This document shows, piece by piece, positions 50,971 through 63,735 of a DNA stretch of 64,000 bases. The notes under the pieces are model-generated. The model worked only from the letters and a program-made list of their open reading frames with translations. It was not told the origin of the DNA and ran no database searches. The translations under genes were made by a program, and so were the position numbers. Numbering within the stretch: position 1 is the stretch's first letter; each line of letters begins with the position of its first letter. Origin of the DNA: Epiperipatus broadwayi. Taxonomy: Eukaryota; Onychophora; Udeonychophora; Euonychophora; Peripatidae. Location: assembly GCA_028023455.1 (NCBI GenBank), contig JAQFVV010006216.1, positions 2,084,445-2,148,444 on the forward strand. Reading direction: 5' to 3'.

Positions 50971-52557
50971 TATTACAATGAGAATTATATTTCCCGATTA
51001 ATGAAGTGCCCGACCCAAGCTAACTCACTCCCAGGGTGGGGAGGAAAACCTATCGGATGAACGGAGTTAACACTAAATATATATATATATATAGGTTCAT
51101 ACTTAACTGAAAATATACTATTATATATCTGCTTACCTCAGACATATTTGAATTATTGGAATTTATTTAGCGAATGAAGTGATAAAAAAAAATATGTAAA
51201 CCATAATTATTAAATAATTCTCACGCAAAGATAAATTTGTATTAAAATTTATTATTACTTTCTCATTGCCATCTATGGAAATAAACTCTTATCCCTCCCC
51301 TCTAAAACATATAGTCAGTTCCCCCAAATTATGAATGAAACGATATACCAGTAAATTTAAAATAAACACATATTAGTTTTTATATATAAGAAAAAAAAAT
51401 GTCTACTATACAATTGTGCGCAATAAAAATATGTTATAAAATGATTTAAGAAAGTTATTATTTTCAAGGGTAGCCATAAACAATTTTCAGAGATATAAAA
51501 CAGAGTTCACTTTACCTGACAAAAACCCCAGGGTCTGGGATCCAAATGTAATGAGGCATATCAAATGGATTTCTGCTATCAGGTAGTATTTGGAGTAGTT
51601 TTATGAAAGCGTGAAGATATAATTTTTTCCTGACGAGTCCGAAGTTTAAATTGCCATGAGTAATGTTGGAGTCGTAGTTGAAGTCTTGTTTAATGTAACT
51701 TTCAAATTAACTGAATTTATATTTTTATACGTACGATTCATTTCTATTTCTTTTCTGTTCCACTATCTGGAATATTCACTAGGTTCTTTGGCGGCAGGTG
51801 GCTTCTGGTCAGTTCGCATCGGCTATGGGTGAGTAAACCCTTTACGTAAGGTTCTTACCCTATCATGTTAGATATATCTTCTATAGCTTTTTAAGTCTAT
51901 CCCTCTCAACGGTCAAGATCTAACTGAAATCACTCTCTTTTTTATTTCCCAAATTCCCCTCAATAATTAATTTCTTTTTCTAATTAATTTTCATTTCTCA
52001 TACAAAGGAAATTTTCTTTTTCTTATCGGATCTTCAATCTAAGTCTTTTTCTTTGAATAGTTTTGCCTTTCCAAATTACTTTTCTTTCTTTAAAATTTCA
52101 TTTCCATTGTTTTGGTCAAACATTCTCTGGCTTTTTCTTGGAATTTTATTTTCGTATTAATTAGCGATTGTGATTTCAACATAAAACTGCTTGAAGGCAC
52201 AAACAACATTCCTTCTTCGCTACCCTCATTAATTTTAAATATAATTAAACTTAAATCAAGAAACAATATATAACATATTTGCACACAACTGTAATTTTGT
52301 TAATTTGTACTATTTTAAAAGTAAAACATTCTAAATAAATAATGTTTACTAATTAATCCCTTCCCCATTTATTTTTTTTTTAAAAAAATTACTAACGAAA
52401 AAGAGTTTAAAATTTATTTCATGCACGTATATATATATGAATAACTATATATATTTTAACCCTTTATCACCCACTTGAATATATGCTGGTATTTAAGGGT
52501 AATTCGTACGTGCTTTTCCCTTTCTTGTAACAGGGTTTGAACCCAGCTACTGTTACA
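50971..52557 (-). repeat. Right LTR of the palindromic element, inverted
   Basis: Reverse complement of the left LTR without the 2.9-kb insert. The plus-strand start is TATTACA and the end CTACTGTTACA. It contains the mirror of the 64-codon frame at 52284-52090. Confidence 0.87.
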
Positions 52558-52561
52558 ATAT

Positions 52562-53050
52562 TGATGGAGATAAATTTTCTGATTGTTTAACTGTCCATCC
52601 ATATTTTATCCAAATCTTAATGATAATTTTTATTTCTGTCCTGTCCATCCAGTTATGACTTTACTATTGATATTGTCTAGCTTTAAAATATCTATATCAT
52701 TTACTTCATTTATGCAGGACTTTCAAGCCTGTTGGTGCAGAGCATCCATCCATGTGCTTAATCTATATTCTGTGTCTATAACATAATTCATAGTCATAAC
52801 ATGCTTTCATATTAATCCATCTTATCTTTCACTGAGTAGCATAGTCCACTGATTTCTTGTTCTTTCCCAATATTGCTAATAACAGTCGATGTCTGGTGTA
52901 AATCTTGAAAAACCACCTATATACATGTTGATGAAACTTTTTCACAGCATACAATATTATCATGAAAGCTTCTTTGTATAGCTGGCTATAGTTTTGTTCG
53001 ACATAGACAATGTTCTTGAATCATATACAATAAGACATATTTTTCAGAAC
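52562..53050 (-). pseudogene. Second Ty3 element: RNase H fragment
   Basis: On the minus strand: EQNYSQLYKEAFMIILYAVKKFH with the conserved Glu-bearing helix (about 52990-52920), then TRHRLLLAILG where the family has TDHKPL (catalytic Asp changed to Arg), then a tether region leading towards integrase. The continuation is at 43890 on the far side of the palindromic insertion. Stops and frame breaks are present. Confidence 0.8.
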
Positions 53051-53195
53051 ATATTCTTTTTAATTTCTGAGACTTTAGTAATGAATAGAACCCCCCCCCA
53101 CCTTCACTAAAAAATTGCTTAGCAAATCAAAAGGTGAACTGTCCACAGAGTGAGCTCATCAAATCATCTAAAAAATTTAATGGAACCAAGCTATG

Positions 53196-53356
53196 TGTAA
53201 ATTTGCATATTATGGAGAATTGAAAGCTAATGTCTCTGTGAGATTAGCCCAACATAAATACATATACAATAAAGCACATAAAAATAGTAAATATTCCTTA
53301 ATATTTATAAACTACAAACAAAATTCTGGCCATAAATTTCATTTATCTAGAGTTTA
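53196..53356 (+). pseudogene. Penelope-like GIY-YIG remnant
   Basis: An open stretch reads YYGELKANVSVRLAQHKYIYNKA, then NSGHKFHLSRV, then a stop. It is clearly related to the remnant at 3738-4130 (YYGEMK, RLSQHRYSYNKD). Only the endonuclease core is left. Sequence to about 53480 may be its decayed tail. Confidence 0.65.
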
Positions 53357-53479
53357 AAATGTATGGACTGAGAGGAAAGACATAAAACAAAAAAATTAAA
53401 GAGACTTGGGTAATATCAAAAGACACAAGTATACCATTCTCAAAGAAATAAGTTCTTTGAAGAATTTAAATATTTTTGA

Positions 53480-54350
53480 ATATTAAATAAATAAATTTAA
53501 ATATATTAAAATATTTACCAAATATACACAAAAGCTTGGAACAATAAAGAAGTGAGATTGCTATGATTATGATATATCTCAAAAGCATCTCAGCATTAAT
53601 ACAAGGTACAAATTATATAGACTAGTGTTTCTTCTGCTACAGCTGCTATTATTATTATTATTTCAAATTAATAACTACTATTTTAAACTATGTCAGTGAA
53701 GTTAATTAATGAAACATTTTTGTGTATCTTTTTAACTTTGTGTATTTTACAGTAACTAGCGTCCTTGTGATCCCAAAACTAGCTTAGGAATAAAAGTTGG
53801 GAATATAAACGTATATGTGCATCGATTGAGATGAGACTAAAATCATAAAAATGACTTTTGAAGTTCACTCACTATATATTATAATTTTTATGATGATTAC
53901 TATTTTATTAATAGCCATTACATGCATGGAACCAAATGACAAAGAGCATTGATAATGATCAGCATTGATATAAACCCAATATATATTTGATATGCTTATT
54001 ATTATAGTTATTTTAACACTTAGTATGTGGATGCAGATGAAATGTTGATTACTGCTTTTATATTACATCCCATGATTGACTTTGGCTAAATAATAATTAG
54101 CCTAAGATTTTATAATATATCATTTTTAAATTCACTCATAAATAATGACTGCTGACTTTTGAATATGATGATAATGCTGAAGATGCCATATTTTTGTTTT
54201 TATTTACTTATAACAGTTTGAAAACTGATTCTTTGTTCACTTCTTAATGTTTATTTTATCACCCCTTCACAAAACCACATACTGTATCATTACAAATGGT
54301 GCAACAAACACATGGCTTGAATAATCCCTCACTATGCCTATATGCCATAG
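53480..54350. other. AT-rich spacer and possible internal remnant of a Ty3 copy
   Basis: 54240-54350 may be leader of the LTR element at 54512 (minus strand). No coding motif seen. Confidence 0.35.
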
Positions 54351-54352
54351 TG

Positions 54353-54356
<4 letters not shown>

Positions 54357-54401
<45 letters not shown>
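54357..54401. repeat. (AT)n microsatellite
   Basis: About 22 TA units. Confidence 0.95.
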
Positions 54402-54404
<3 letters not shown>

Positions 54405-54494
54405 CATCTACCCATATTATTGTTGCATAATTTATGTATGTATACAATCTCTCCCGCAGCTTCGAATAAGTATATTTATGAGCATGGTTTAAAT

Positions 54495-54511
54495 CGCATC
54501 TCAAGCGCCAA
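54495..54511 (-). other. Primer-binding site beside the LTR at 54512
   Basis: On the minus strand the LTR end TGTAACA is followed by TTGGCGCTTGAGATGCG, the same primer site as in the palindromic element, and then by related leader sequence (GCTCATAAATATA). Confidence 0.6.
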
Positions 54512-56044
54512 TGTTACACTTTGATAAGAATTATACTCACCAAAAACATAAATAAGGGTTCTGTATATGTATATATCTAGGGTAGCGCATCCAGACTAGC
54601 TCTCTATCTCAAGGTCTGGGGAACATGATCTAGCGAGAGAACAAAGCAAAGACAATTCCCGATTATGTTACATATATCTACGTATGCTATACTATAATTT
54701 ACTTGTTTATAAATCTATTACTCTAGTCCAGAAGTTATAACAAAATTAAGCTATATGCTACTACATTAGTTACCATTAAATTCTAAGTTTTATACATGCA
54801 TATACATATCTTAATATTCATGTGCACAACCCATTTATTCTGATACACACATATATGATTCATATATATAGCAATGAAAGAATGCAATTATACATCAGAG
54901 TTGTTTATTTAATGTTTTTTTGTTTTTATTTAATTTAAACAAGATTTATTATTGTATTTAATATAGAGGTAACACAAGTCCCTTTATTGCTACACATTTA
55001 TTGAACATACATATATAGAAAAAAAGTCAAGTTACCTTAATTACGATCGAATGTCCATGTGGTCATAGCTAACAGTCCGCACATTTATAATCCTAACGAA
55101 ATACTGGCCTTATCGGTATTTGTTGATCCTAAAGATGGTAAAACGTCCACAATGTGATATGTCAAATGGCCTCTAGAGTTAAAGTAGATGATCTCGCTTG
55201 CTTAAGAAGTCCTAGCTTCACGTGCTTCATCGCCATTACTCTTCATAATTTTTTTAAGACAGCGAATCTTCATAAATCTGATTCAGGTGAGTCCTACAAT
55301 AATGATCCACTGGGCTGGTCTGACGCAACTCACACTATTATAATTACCCCAACATTTCGATGGGGAATATTATTAAACTTCTTAATCAATTACACGTTAA
55401 TGATCTCTAAAGTTCGTGCTCCTTTTCTTCTCTTTCCTTCCCAATAACACACTACTCCTTTTTTTCTTTTCTTTGTCCTCAATAAAAAAAAGTTATTTTC
55501 TTTTACACCTTTTAATTTCGCATTTTCTCTTATCGATTCATATGCAGCTGACCAGGTCTTCTATTGTTTCAACATACAAACTCAACCAGTTCTAAAAATT
55601 CTGACAGACAGAATTGGTAAGTGAAACTGCCCACAGAAACCACTTCTTCTATTTCTGTAGCTCTATATGTTCAAATGCATTAATCAAGAAACATGTGTCA
55701 CCGCCCATATTATTAAAAATGTAGAATTTAAACATTAACGACAACAAAATATATATGTATAACAAATAACAAATTTATACAACTCCATATATAATTACCT
55801 CTCATCAATCTCACATATAACCGTTAATACTTATACACACCTTATAATAACACACATACAACTATATATACAGACCTACAGTCCAGCCTTTAATAGATTA
55901 CGTATTACTTTCACTGTCTTCATAACAGGGTTCGAATGACTATTTATACATCTTTTCGCATATACACAATCAATCCATATCAACACTCGCAATTAGCATG
56001 CTAGGTTGTATAATCTCTTGTATTCAAACCCAGCCACTGTTACA
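54512..56044 (-). repeat. LTR of a Ty3 family related to the palindromic element
   Basis: On the minus strand it begins TGTAACAGTGGCTGGGTTTGAA at 56044, almost the same end as the palindromic element, and ends TGTAACA at 54512 followed by the primer site. Length 1.53 kb. The middle is largely diverged from the other LTRs. The 97-codon frame at 55154-55447 lies inside and is not recognised. No 3' LTR or pol sequence accompanies it, so this is a 5'-end fragment. Confidence 0.6.
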
Positions 56045-56062
56045 ATATATATATATATATAT

Positions 56063-57617
56063 TGTGAGAGTACCATATGAGCCTCATCTAAAACAATTTG
56101 TGTTTCTTTGTGAATTTAACTGTGCCTATATCGAATCAACAGATATAAATAACATACACCTATCTTAAGCTTTTCATATATCAGCTATATACACAAACTA
56201 GTTAATATTAAAAGAATAATTCTAAAAATGAATTATTCTAATTTGTTTATACACACCCATAACTAAATGTTTCTAACTAATAGTATTTTTTATTAACCAA
56301 AACTTGACATTGACAAAGCCGTAAGTCATCATTGCATTTTATCAGTGGAAACAAAAAAAATAAACATTTGGGGTTCATTACAAATTGTATATTTTAAACA
56401 ATAGAGAGCATGAGCATGATTATGTGATAAGCTTGCAGAAATTAATCCAGTATAAAAATGAACTAATATTGTTATATAATAATCTTCTAGTTAGTTATCA
56501 AGGCAATAACTACATCTGTAAATTTAAATGTGTTCAAATTTAGAATACATTTAAGAAAAAAAGAAAATTCACTATTTTAAAACTGTCTTCAAGTAATTAA
56601 TTTACTTACTTTTAATATTATAAAAAACTATTAAAAAAAATAATCATTGAAATTGACATGGTTATAAGAGAAATCAACGTCTTCGAAATGAGTTTTCAAA
56701 ATATATGTTTAAGAAAACAAAAATTTATAAAGATGTTCTCTAGCTAGACAATTTATGCCAAGGATTTCTGCTGATGATTTAAGCATGAACATGTAAATTT
56801 ATTCCTACTTAATGCCTAAAGTATAATCATTGTAATTTCCACTAAAAAAGGTTGCCTTAATAATGGAATATAATATTGAAGAAGATTTTAAATATTTTAC
56901 TACACAAATGTTTAAAAGAATGAATATTTGGATTACCTCTTCGAAGGATGATCAAGGAACTTTACCTTTCAACATTTAACATCATTTTATTTCGACTAAG
57001 GAGGAATATGAAACCATTATTCTTTCGCATCTTGGAATACTTCATTGTGTACTTTAATAACTCTTAAACTTTATTTCCTTTGTGGATAATTATATTTACG
57101 GGGAAAAATTATTTCATATATTAAATTGATTTTAACAGAATAAGTGGAGAACTGATAAGATGAACATTTTATTTTTATTTATTTAATAAAATTTAGATAT
57201 TGATATTTTGCTATATGCTCTGATGAAAGTGATGGCTGACTAAGGTAAAAGTTTTTAAATTATTTCAATTTGGAAGTAAGTTTTATTATAATCCAAATTG
57301 AACCTTACCTGACAATTATCATAATTTCTTTTTAAATAATAACATAATTAATATCAGAATACATTCTATTATTAATCTAGTGTGAATAGATGTTATCTTA
57401 TATAGACATATAACACACACTGAATCATTTTAATGGCACAATATGTAGATTTATAATGTATGGTGGTATTATTTATTGTACACAATTTTAAATTATATAT
57501 ATATATGTAAATAATCACATTATGTTTTTTTTTTCTGAATGTTAAATAGTTTATTATTTTATATATATATAAGCACAGATTATAATTCTAAATTTTAATA
57601 TTTGTAATTATTTATGT
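56063..57617. other. AT-rich spacer
   Basis: Starts with TGTGAGAGT after an (AT)n run, which mirrors the adjacent LTR end. Otherwise nothing identifiable in 1.5 kb. Confidence 0.45.
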
Positions 57618-60600
57618 TGAAACAGTCAGCTTGTCAACCCAACTGTTTCACCTACTATATATGCTATATAGTAGTATTCATACATATATAAATACCATCA
57701 ATCCTCATATATTTATTAATAATAATCTAAATATCTCCCCACCCAAATTTGAATCTAATTAAGTCAATCATATATGTATGCGTATATCTTTAAATATTTA
57801 CTGAATTATTCATTTATATACTTATGTTGCCAAAATACGCACATATATAGATTATTAATAATTGCAAAGTGAAAAACTAATTGTATGTGTAACTTTAGAC
57901 AACATATATGCAAGAATATAAATGTTAATAGATAATAAAACATTTGATTTTCTATAATTTTATATATTTATTAAATTATATACTTTCAAAATTGTATAAT
58001 TCTGCATATATCGGTAAATTAGAATGGTCAAGTTACATATATAATAAAATGTTTTTCTAAATCTTAGATTTGTTTTTCTAGATACATGTTCGCCAATATA
58101 ATTAATCTTTACTGATATTAGATTAATTAAAAATTTATATTTAGAATAAAACTTGGAAAACGGAATAAATTACGGCCTGTGAATAGCTTTTTTTTTACCT
58201 ATTTAAAATTTAGAACAACAGGCTCCCACTATAATTGGTTACTATCGTACAGGCCAGGAAAACAGTTCTAAGAAAATAAAATAGTGAAAGAGAGGGGAAG
58301 ATACTGGTATAAAACAAGTGGCAGCCATCTTTGGATTATTCTTATTGAGATATTTTCTAAGAGTCATCAAGATATATTTTAATAAAGTGAATTAACAAAA
58401 TGTCAGGGTAACAGGCTTCGAATCTAGTCTTGTGCCCGGCGAACAGCCAGCTAAGCCAAGAGAACAGGAGCAGACCACCACGAGAATCTAAAAAATGCCA
58501 TGCTATTCAGAGAACCTGCAGTACAGAGAAACATCAAGATTAACAACGGTAAATACTCTTCTAATCTAAAACCTTCAACCAATTCCAAGTAAATGCTAGC
58601 TTAACCCCAAATTAATGGCCATCTTAATATTGTAAGTGAAAATTATGTATATTTTGTTTTATAATTTTAATCTAAAATTCACCTAAATTATGATTATTAA
58701 TAACTGTATTTAAATCCTAAAGTCTTGCCTGATACAAATTGATTTCTGATAAAAACATGAATTAACTGATATAAAATTAATTGATAAAAATGATCTGCTT
58801 GATAAACAAATTATTGAATGATTTAAAATATTAAATGATTTAATATGTTTGAGTTGATTTAGACTCATCTATAAATGAATTATGATTTGTCTAAAATACG
58901 CGCATTCACACACATCTTTGTTAATATAATTGTAGGATTTTATGTTTTGGTTTACTCCTAAAATAATGTTTGATTTAGTTATGCTATCTATTTCAATTCG
59001 TTTAACGTAGAAATTAAATCTTTTATATAATTTTGTTACGTATAATATACAATAAGCCGTTTAAAGTAATATTAAGATTTCTATGTTAATTTATATATGT
59101 TTTAAGTTAATGATAATGTTTGCAGTCATTGATTTCCAAGATAGCATTAAAAAACAAAATCAAACATGTTTTAGTGAACCTCGCACATCTTTCCTTTTAA
59201 AATAAACAATTATCAAATTTCACTTGTTTAAACTTTGATTATGATTTAAAATGCATTTCTTAAGTTGATCTATGCCAATATTATTATTATTTAGTTATGT
59301 TATCTTGTTTATGCTATAAAACTTCAAAACCGAGCTTTATTCTTAAATTAAACTATTCGCGAGTATTAAATGAAGATTCGCTCGCATATATATGTAAGTG
59401 CGCATATATATATATATATAAAATGTATAATTACATATGAAATAAAAAGCTCTGTTTTGGAAAAAATAAAATGTCTATAATTAAAAGTTATTACAAGCGT
59501 GTCATCACCTTAATATAGATTTGTTTTTAAGTTGATATTTTAAATAAATATTTAGTTAAAGTGATAAAATACAGCATAAATATATAAGTTTATATTTTAA
59601 TTCCCCATATGCTGTAATCCTCCTTAAGCTAATTAAATCAAAGCCTATATAGCTAATTCTGTAGAATGGATTCATGAATTTCCTTAATTAGTACTATTAA
59701 GAGTACAGTAATATGAACTGATGTGGGTAGTTTCATGAAAGAAACTTGTATTTTAGCATCTTAATTTTAAATATGATTATCTAGTCAGTGGTGCATATGT
59801 GTCCTTACGAAACGCTACAGTGTATTTTCTTATTACTGTATTTCTTTAATGGTCACCTGTCATCATGCAGCACCCTTACTATTAGTTCAGGAAATTATTT
59901 CTTCAGATGGTGACTGGTACAGGCCAACCCATCTTGCAGATCTTATAAAGAAACATGAGACTCACCCAGAGCATAAGACTCCCACATTCCTATATTCTTA
60001 AATGGAGCATGAGACTCATCCAGAACATAAGACTCCCATTCACATATATGAATTGCTCGATCAGCCAAACTAAATGGCCTCCAATACCACAGCAATGAGA
60101 ATCGGTCCCAGGGAACCGTTACATCGGTAAAAATCCGGTGAATAAGGCACATATGAGACGCAAATAAGACTAAGAGTCATATGTATTTCTTTACGCACTT
60201 GTATCTGAAGTATAACTTCCGTTAGTCAGTTCAACCCGCCATTTTAATAGTTAATTCAGCATCGATCTCAATGGGAATCCAATCTAAATAGTATTTTACT
60301 GTATAGAGAATATATTAAAGTATTCGTGCTAGTTAAGTTATATTAAATTATGTTCTGCTAAAATTAATTATCACTTCCATTAATATGGCAAATCTAGATC
60401 CTTTATAGCATAAATCTGGCATAGATAACCATGAGCAAAGTCAAATCATTCTGAATTAAAATTCATATTATGCTCATGTAAATTTTACTGTATTATGATT
60501 TTATCACCTGCGAGTGATAGAGATATATATGTATAGCCAAATAAATAATTAATTGTAACTTACATACTATCACCTGCGAGTGATATGAGGCTGTATACAT

Positions 60601-61262
60601 ATATATAAATATAGAGATGGAAGTGCAAAATCTCCAAATTTTATTGTGTTAGAGAATTAAAATCACTTATAAGTAAACTAACTTATATATATGTAAACCA
60701 AACTGCTTAAAGCTGTACACTCAAAATTTGCTATTGATAATGCATCACTTACATGTGAACCCCTTTGAATTGTAAAGTCCTTTAATAACCTGCATGTGAT
60801 ATCAAACCTTTACTTACACTAATGTTATTTTAAATTATTGTTTACATTGAATATTATTAAATTGATTTTAAATTAATTTTAGTTTCTTGTCTTAGTCTTG
60901 CTCACCGACTCACTTTTATTTAATATTTAGTAATTAATTTTATAACATATTGAAATTTTTATATAAAATTAATAATGATAAGTGTGCCACATGATACCTA
61001 TATAGATATGCTATATAAGTTACCCATTATTATCCGTCTTATGTGCTATGGATGAGATACTGCTGGCACGTGAAGAATTAGGATGCTGCTGTGACCTTAA
61101 CTGTGTCATTTGTAAGGTTGTAAGTCTATGAGCAATGGTAGAGGAACTAGGGTTAGGCCAGAGCTGTGGCTTCCACCACTGTAAACCTGGTCAGCCTTAG
61201 GATAATCTATCAGAATTCTAGATTTTGGTGCATAAATGCACATATTTGACCATTACAACATG
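57618..61262 (+). repeat. Dispersed non-coding repeat family R1, copy 2
   Basis: Collinear with 22211-25480: hairpin TGAAACAG...CTGTTTCA (57618-57650), TTACATATATAATAAAATG (about 58034), ATACAGCATAAA (about 59568), ATGCTGTAATCCTCC (about 59609), GTAGTTTCATG (about 59727), a hairpin array (60500-60795), GGATGCTGCTGTGACC (about 61080), and ATTTGACCATTA (about 61246). The two copies are too diverged for a recent duplication. No shared ORF. Confidence 0.75.
60500..60795. repeat. Hairpin array of R1, copy 2
   Basis: TATCACCTGCGAGTGATA, an imperfect palindrome, occurs twice (about 60504 and 60568), with more degenerate forms at about 60744 (CATCACTTACATGTGA) and 60788. Confidence 0.6.
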
Positions 61263-62279
61263 ATAATATTTTTGTTCCTATTGCTGATTAAAATGTGTTA
61301 AACTTGATTTTAAAATTAAACAAGTCCCATTTGTTTACTTCAGAAGTTATTTTATAAAACCAATAATTATAAATATACATCTCACACATATATATGTTGA
61401 ATCAACTTAGTGATTTAATATTTATAAAAAAGTTTTATATAGCTTATACTAAATTTATCATTACTATGGGATATTTGTGGAAATGCCTGAAGACCGTCAA
61501 TTGCAATTTCTACTCTGAGCTCGAATTCTGAGAGTAATGAGGTTATTAATAGAGGAGTGGATTGGATTATATTTTAAGTCACATCATCCATGGTATTCTA
61601 TAAGAAGACTCAAAATCTGACTATAGGTAGATGCGACTTCTTTGAGTCCTGAAAAGGATTATCCCATTATAATATATATATATATTGAAGCAGCTGACCT
61701 GATACTCAGATCGAACTTCACAGCCAACTCAAAATCTCCCATCACCAAACCATATTCAAACTCCATCCTTATGCATGTATACATATTTATTAATAAATAT
61801 ATTTTGTAGCTTAACTAATAAAATGATAACTGACATAGATATATATCTTAATGTAACTAATTTTAATAAATAAATATTTGATTCTATTTTAATTCATATG
61901 CGTGTGTAATGGATGTGTATATATTATAGGTAAAAGGAGATTACTTTTAAAATGTGTATAGAAGAAAAATGTATATTAATAGTGTATATTTTTAAAATTA
62001 TATTTAATACATTATTTATTTTAATCATGGCAGTCAGAAGAATCAAAGATGACACAATCCTTGTAAGAAAACTCTTGAATGTAATTAAGACAATTTACCG
62101 AAAATCAAATTAGTCCATTTAAAACATAGGATAATTTTATAGAAAAATGTAAGAATCCATTGATGAAAATTTTATCCACTTCAAATTTGTTTTAAAATTA
62201 TAGATCATATTTTAAAACAATCATTTGAGAAATTTGTAACAGGATTGCATTGTCTTTAAAACTTACTCAAACATAAGGT
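61263..62279. other. AT-rich spacer
   Basis: 61490-61760 is a little less AT-rich, but no frame or motif is recognisable. Confidence 0.45.
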
Positions 62280-62720
62280 GCATCCGGTCAGCAAATTCCA
62301 GATCCACTAAGTGCATAAAGTGACTCAGGTCTACCAGCTAAGTGCATTCCAATATCTATGAAAAATAGTATAAATACTGCTAGATTTTAATCCAGAGGGA
62401 AACACATATTTAAACAGCAATGGAAGATCTAATCCATGCTTGTGGTAACAACAATACAATGTATCATGAGTAGCAAAAATTTTACCTTTCTCTTCATTCA
62501 AACATGTTCTTTCCCACAATCATTGCTCTGGATCCTGTTATCCATAAACTATAATATGCTTATGCTACCTGCTTGACTGACCAAACCTAGCTCTAGTTCA
62601 TCATTTCCAATGGACAATGAATCATCAAGAATCACCACTAATTTTATAAAGATAAAAGAAATCTAGCCATTGCCTAAAGTCTAAACTTCTAAATTCAGCC
62701 TTCTATCATTATTTTCTAAT
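62280..62720. other. Mixed-composition block, unidentified
   Basis: The minus strand is open for 62 codons (62519-62331), and the block has coding-like composition, but I find no domain. It may be a decayed retroelement or an exon. Confidence 0.25.
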
Positions 62721-63521
62721 CACCGTATCTATAATTTAAGATATTGTTATATTAGATAGTTAATCTTGAGTTAAAATGATTTATAATTTACTTACCACTA
62801 ACTTGTCCATAACTCTATATAACTTTAATTCCTTTTATCATTGAGCCTCTATTAAATAAGTCTGTTTTCTTTCACTTTCATGTGGCAATAATCGTTTTTA
62901 ACTTTTATTATCATGTTTTATATATTTATATTTTTAAATACACCAATAATCCCTCAAATTCGCTAGTATGTAATTTCTCTTTTATTTTTCCCTCTCTACT
63001 TTATGAAGTGACTAGATTAAAGGTAATTAAAACAAGTCTTATTTTTATCTCAGCAAACACTTGCGAATTTGGGGGAAAACAAATTAATTATCTAATGTCA
63101 TCATAGAAAAACAGAGTAAAAATCTGTTGTTTTTTATTTTATCTGAATAATAAGCACTAACCTTAACTGAATTTTTTTAGATTAAATTAAGTCTGTTATT
63201 TTGGAATTAATAACTACCATTACATTTGTATATGTATTTCATTAGGTTTATTATAATATAAAGCACTTATTAACCAAATTCTGATATTTATTTAATATTG
63301 TGGGAAGTTTATAGATAAATAAAAATAAGGAGAAAGGAGAGTCTCTATTCAAATGATTATGTATTTTAATAATAAGTTTAAATAATCCATTACTGTTTAG
63401 TATTTAAGTCATACTATGACATTGGACATTCCTAATATATATAGGTTATAATTCATTCATTCTTAGTGTTAAAATATTATATTTCTCATTCCAAGCATTG
63501 TATACAAACAAGCATCCATGT
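62721..63521. other. AT-rich spacer
   Basis: Nothing identifiable. Confidence 0.5.
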
Positions 63522-63735
63522 TCAAATACACCAATGTGTGTATTCGTGCTTTGTATCCCAGAATTTTTGGTAATCTGGATCCCATATATTCATTCCAAGT
63601 CCAAGAACATGGCTGGCAAAGCCCCCAGTGGGACTTATTTCATCATATGAGCTATTGACATAAGGTTCACTCTGGGAAATACCTGGCCTATTGTTATTAA
63701 TAGCCAATACCTTCGTTCTGTGAAGTGAACCTGCC
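63522..63735 (-). other. Candidate host exon (possibly terminal)
   Basis: The minus-strand frame stays open for 82 codons with varied, non-AT-driven composition, including ISQSEPYVNSSYDEISPTGG and LGMNIWDPDYQKFW. Just upstream on that strand, TTTTTTCTGCTCCTTTGGCAG (63732-63752) is a good polypyrimidine tract plus AG acceptor, so an exon could begin at about 63731 and end at the stop near 63522. I do not recognise the protein. A conserved repeat fragment is the alternative. Confidence 0.35.

Larger units (their letters stand above)
43920..52557. mobile_element. Palindromic Ty3/gypsy insertion (LTR-leader-gag-pro-RT' | inverted leader-LTR)
   Basis: Both outer ends are the same LTR end in opposite orientation: TGTAACAGTAGCTGGGTT at 43920 and AACCCAGCTACTGTTACA ending at 52557. 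The inverted arms run about 1.94 kb each once the nested 2.9-kb insert is removed, covering LTR, primer-binding site and leader. The unique centre (48766-50621) is gag, protease and the start of RT. RT palm, RNase H, integrase and 3' LTR are absent. The flanks carry a 4-bp ATAT duplication (43916-43919 and 52558-52561), and the insertion splits another Ty3 copy cleanly, so the palindrome entered as one molecule. Confidence 0.85.

Noticed and set aside
44192-52284. The same 64-codon frame at 44192-44386 (+) and 52284-52090 (-), at first seen as a duplicated small gene
   Set aside because: It lies inside the two inverted LTRs, and the DNA around it is equally conserved, so the identity reflects LTR duplication.
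55154-55447. 97-codon frame as a gene
   Set aside because: It lies within the LTR 54512-56044, on the antisense strand of that element, with no domain seen.
57210-57250. CTGATGA word near 57218 as another hammerhead
   Set aside because: No GAAA strand, helix II partner or NUH triplet is found at the needed distance.
60500-60795. Regularly spaced palindromes as a CRISPR array
   Set aside because: The repeats are degenerate and few, spacing varies, no cas genes are present, and the DNA is clearly eukaryotic.
22211-61262. The two R1 copies as LTRs of one giant 39-kb element
   Set aside because: They are strongly diverged, the interior is a patchwork of unrelated nested elements on both strands, and neither end shows LTR-type primer or polypurine sites.
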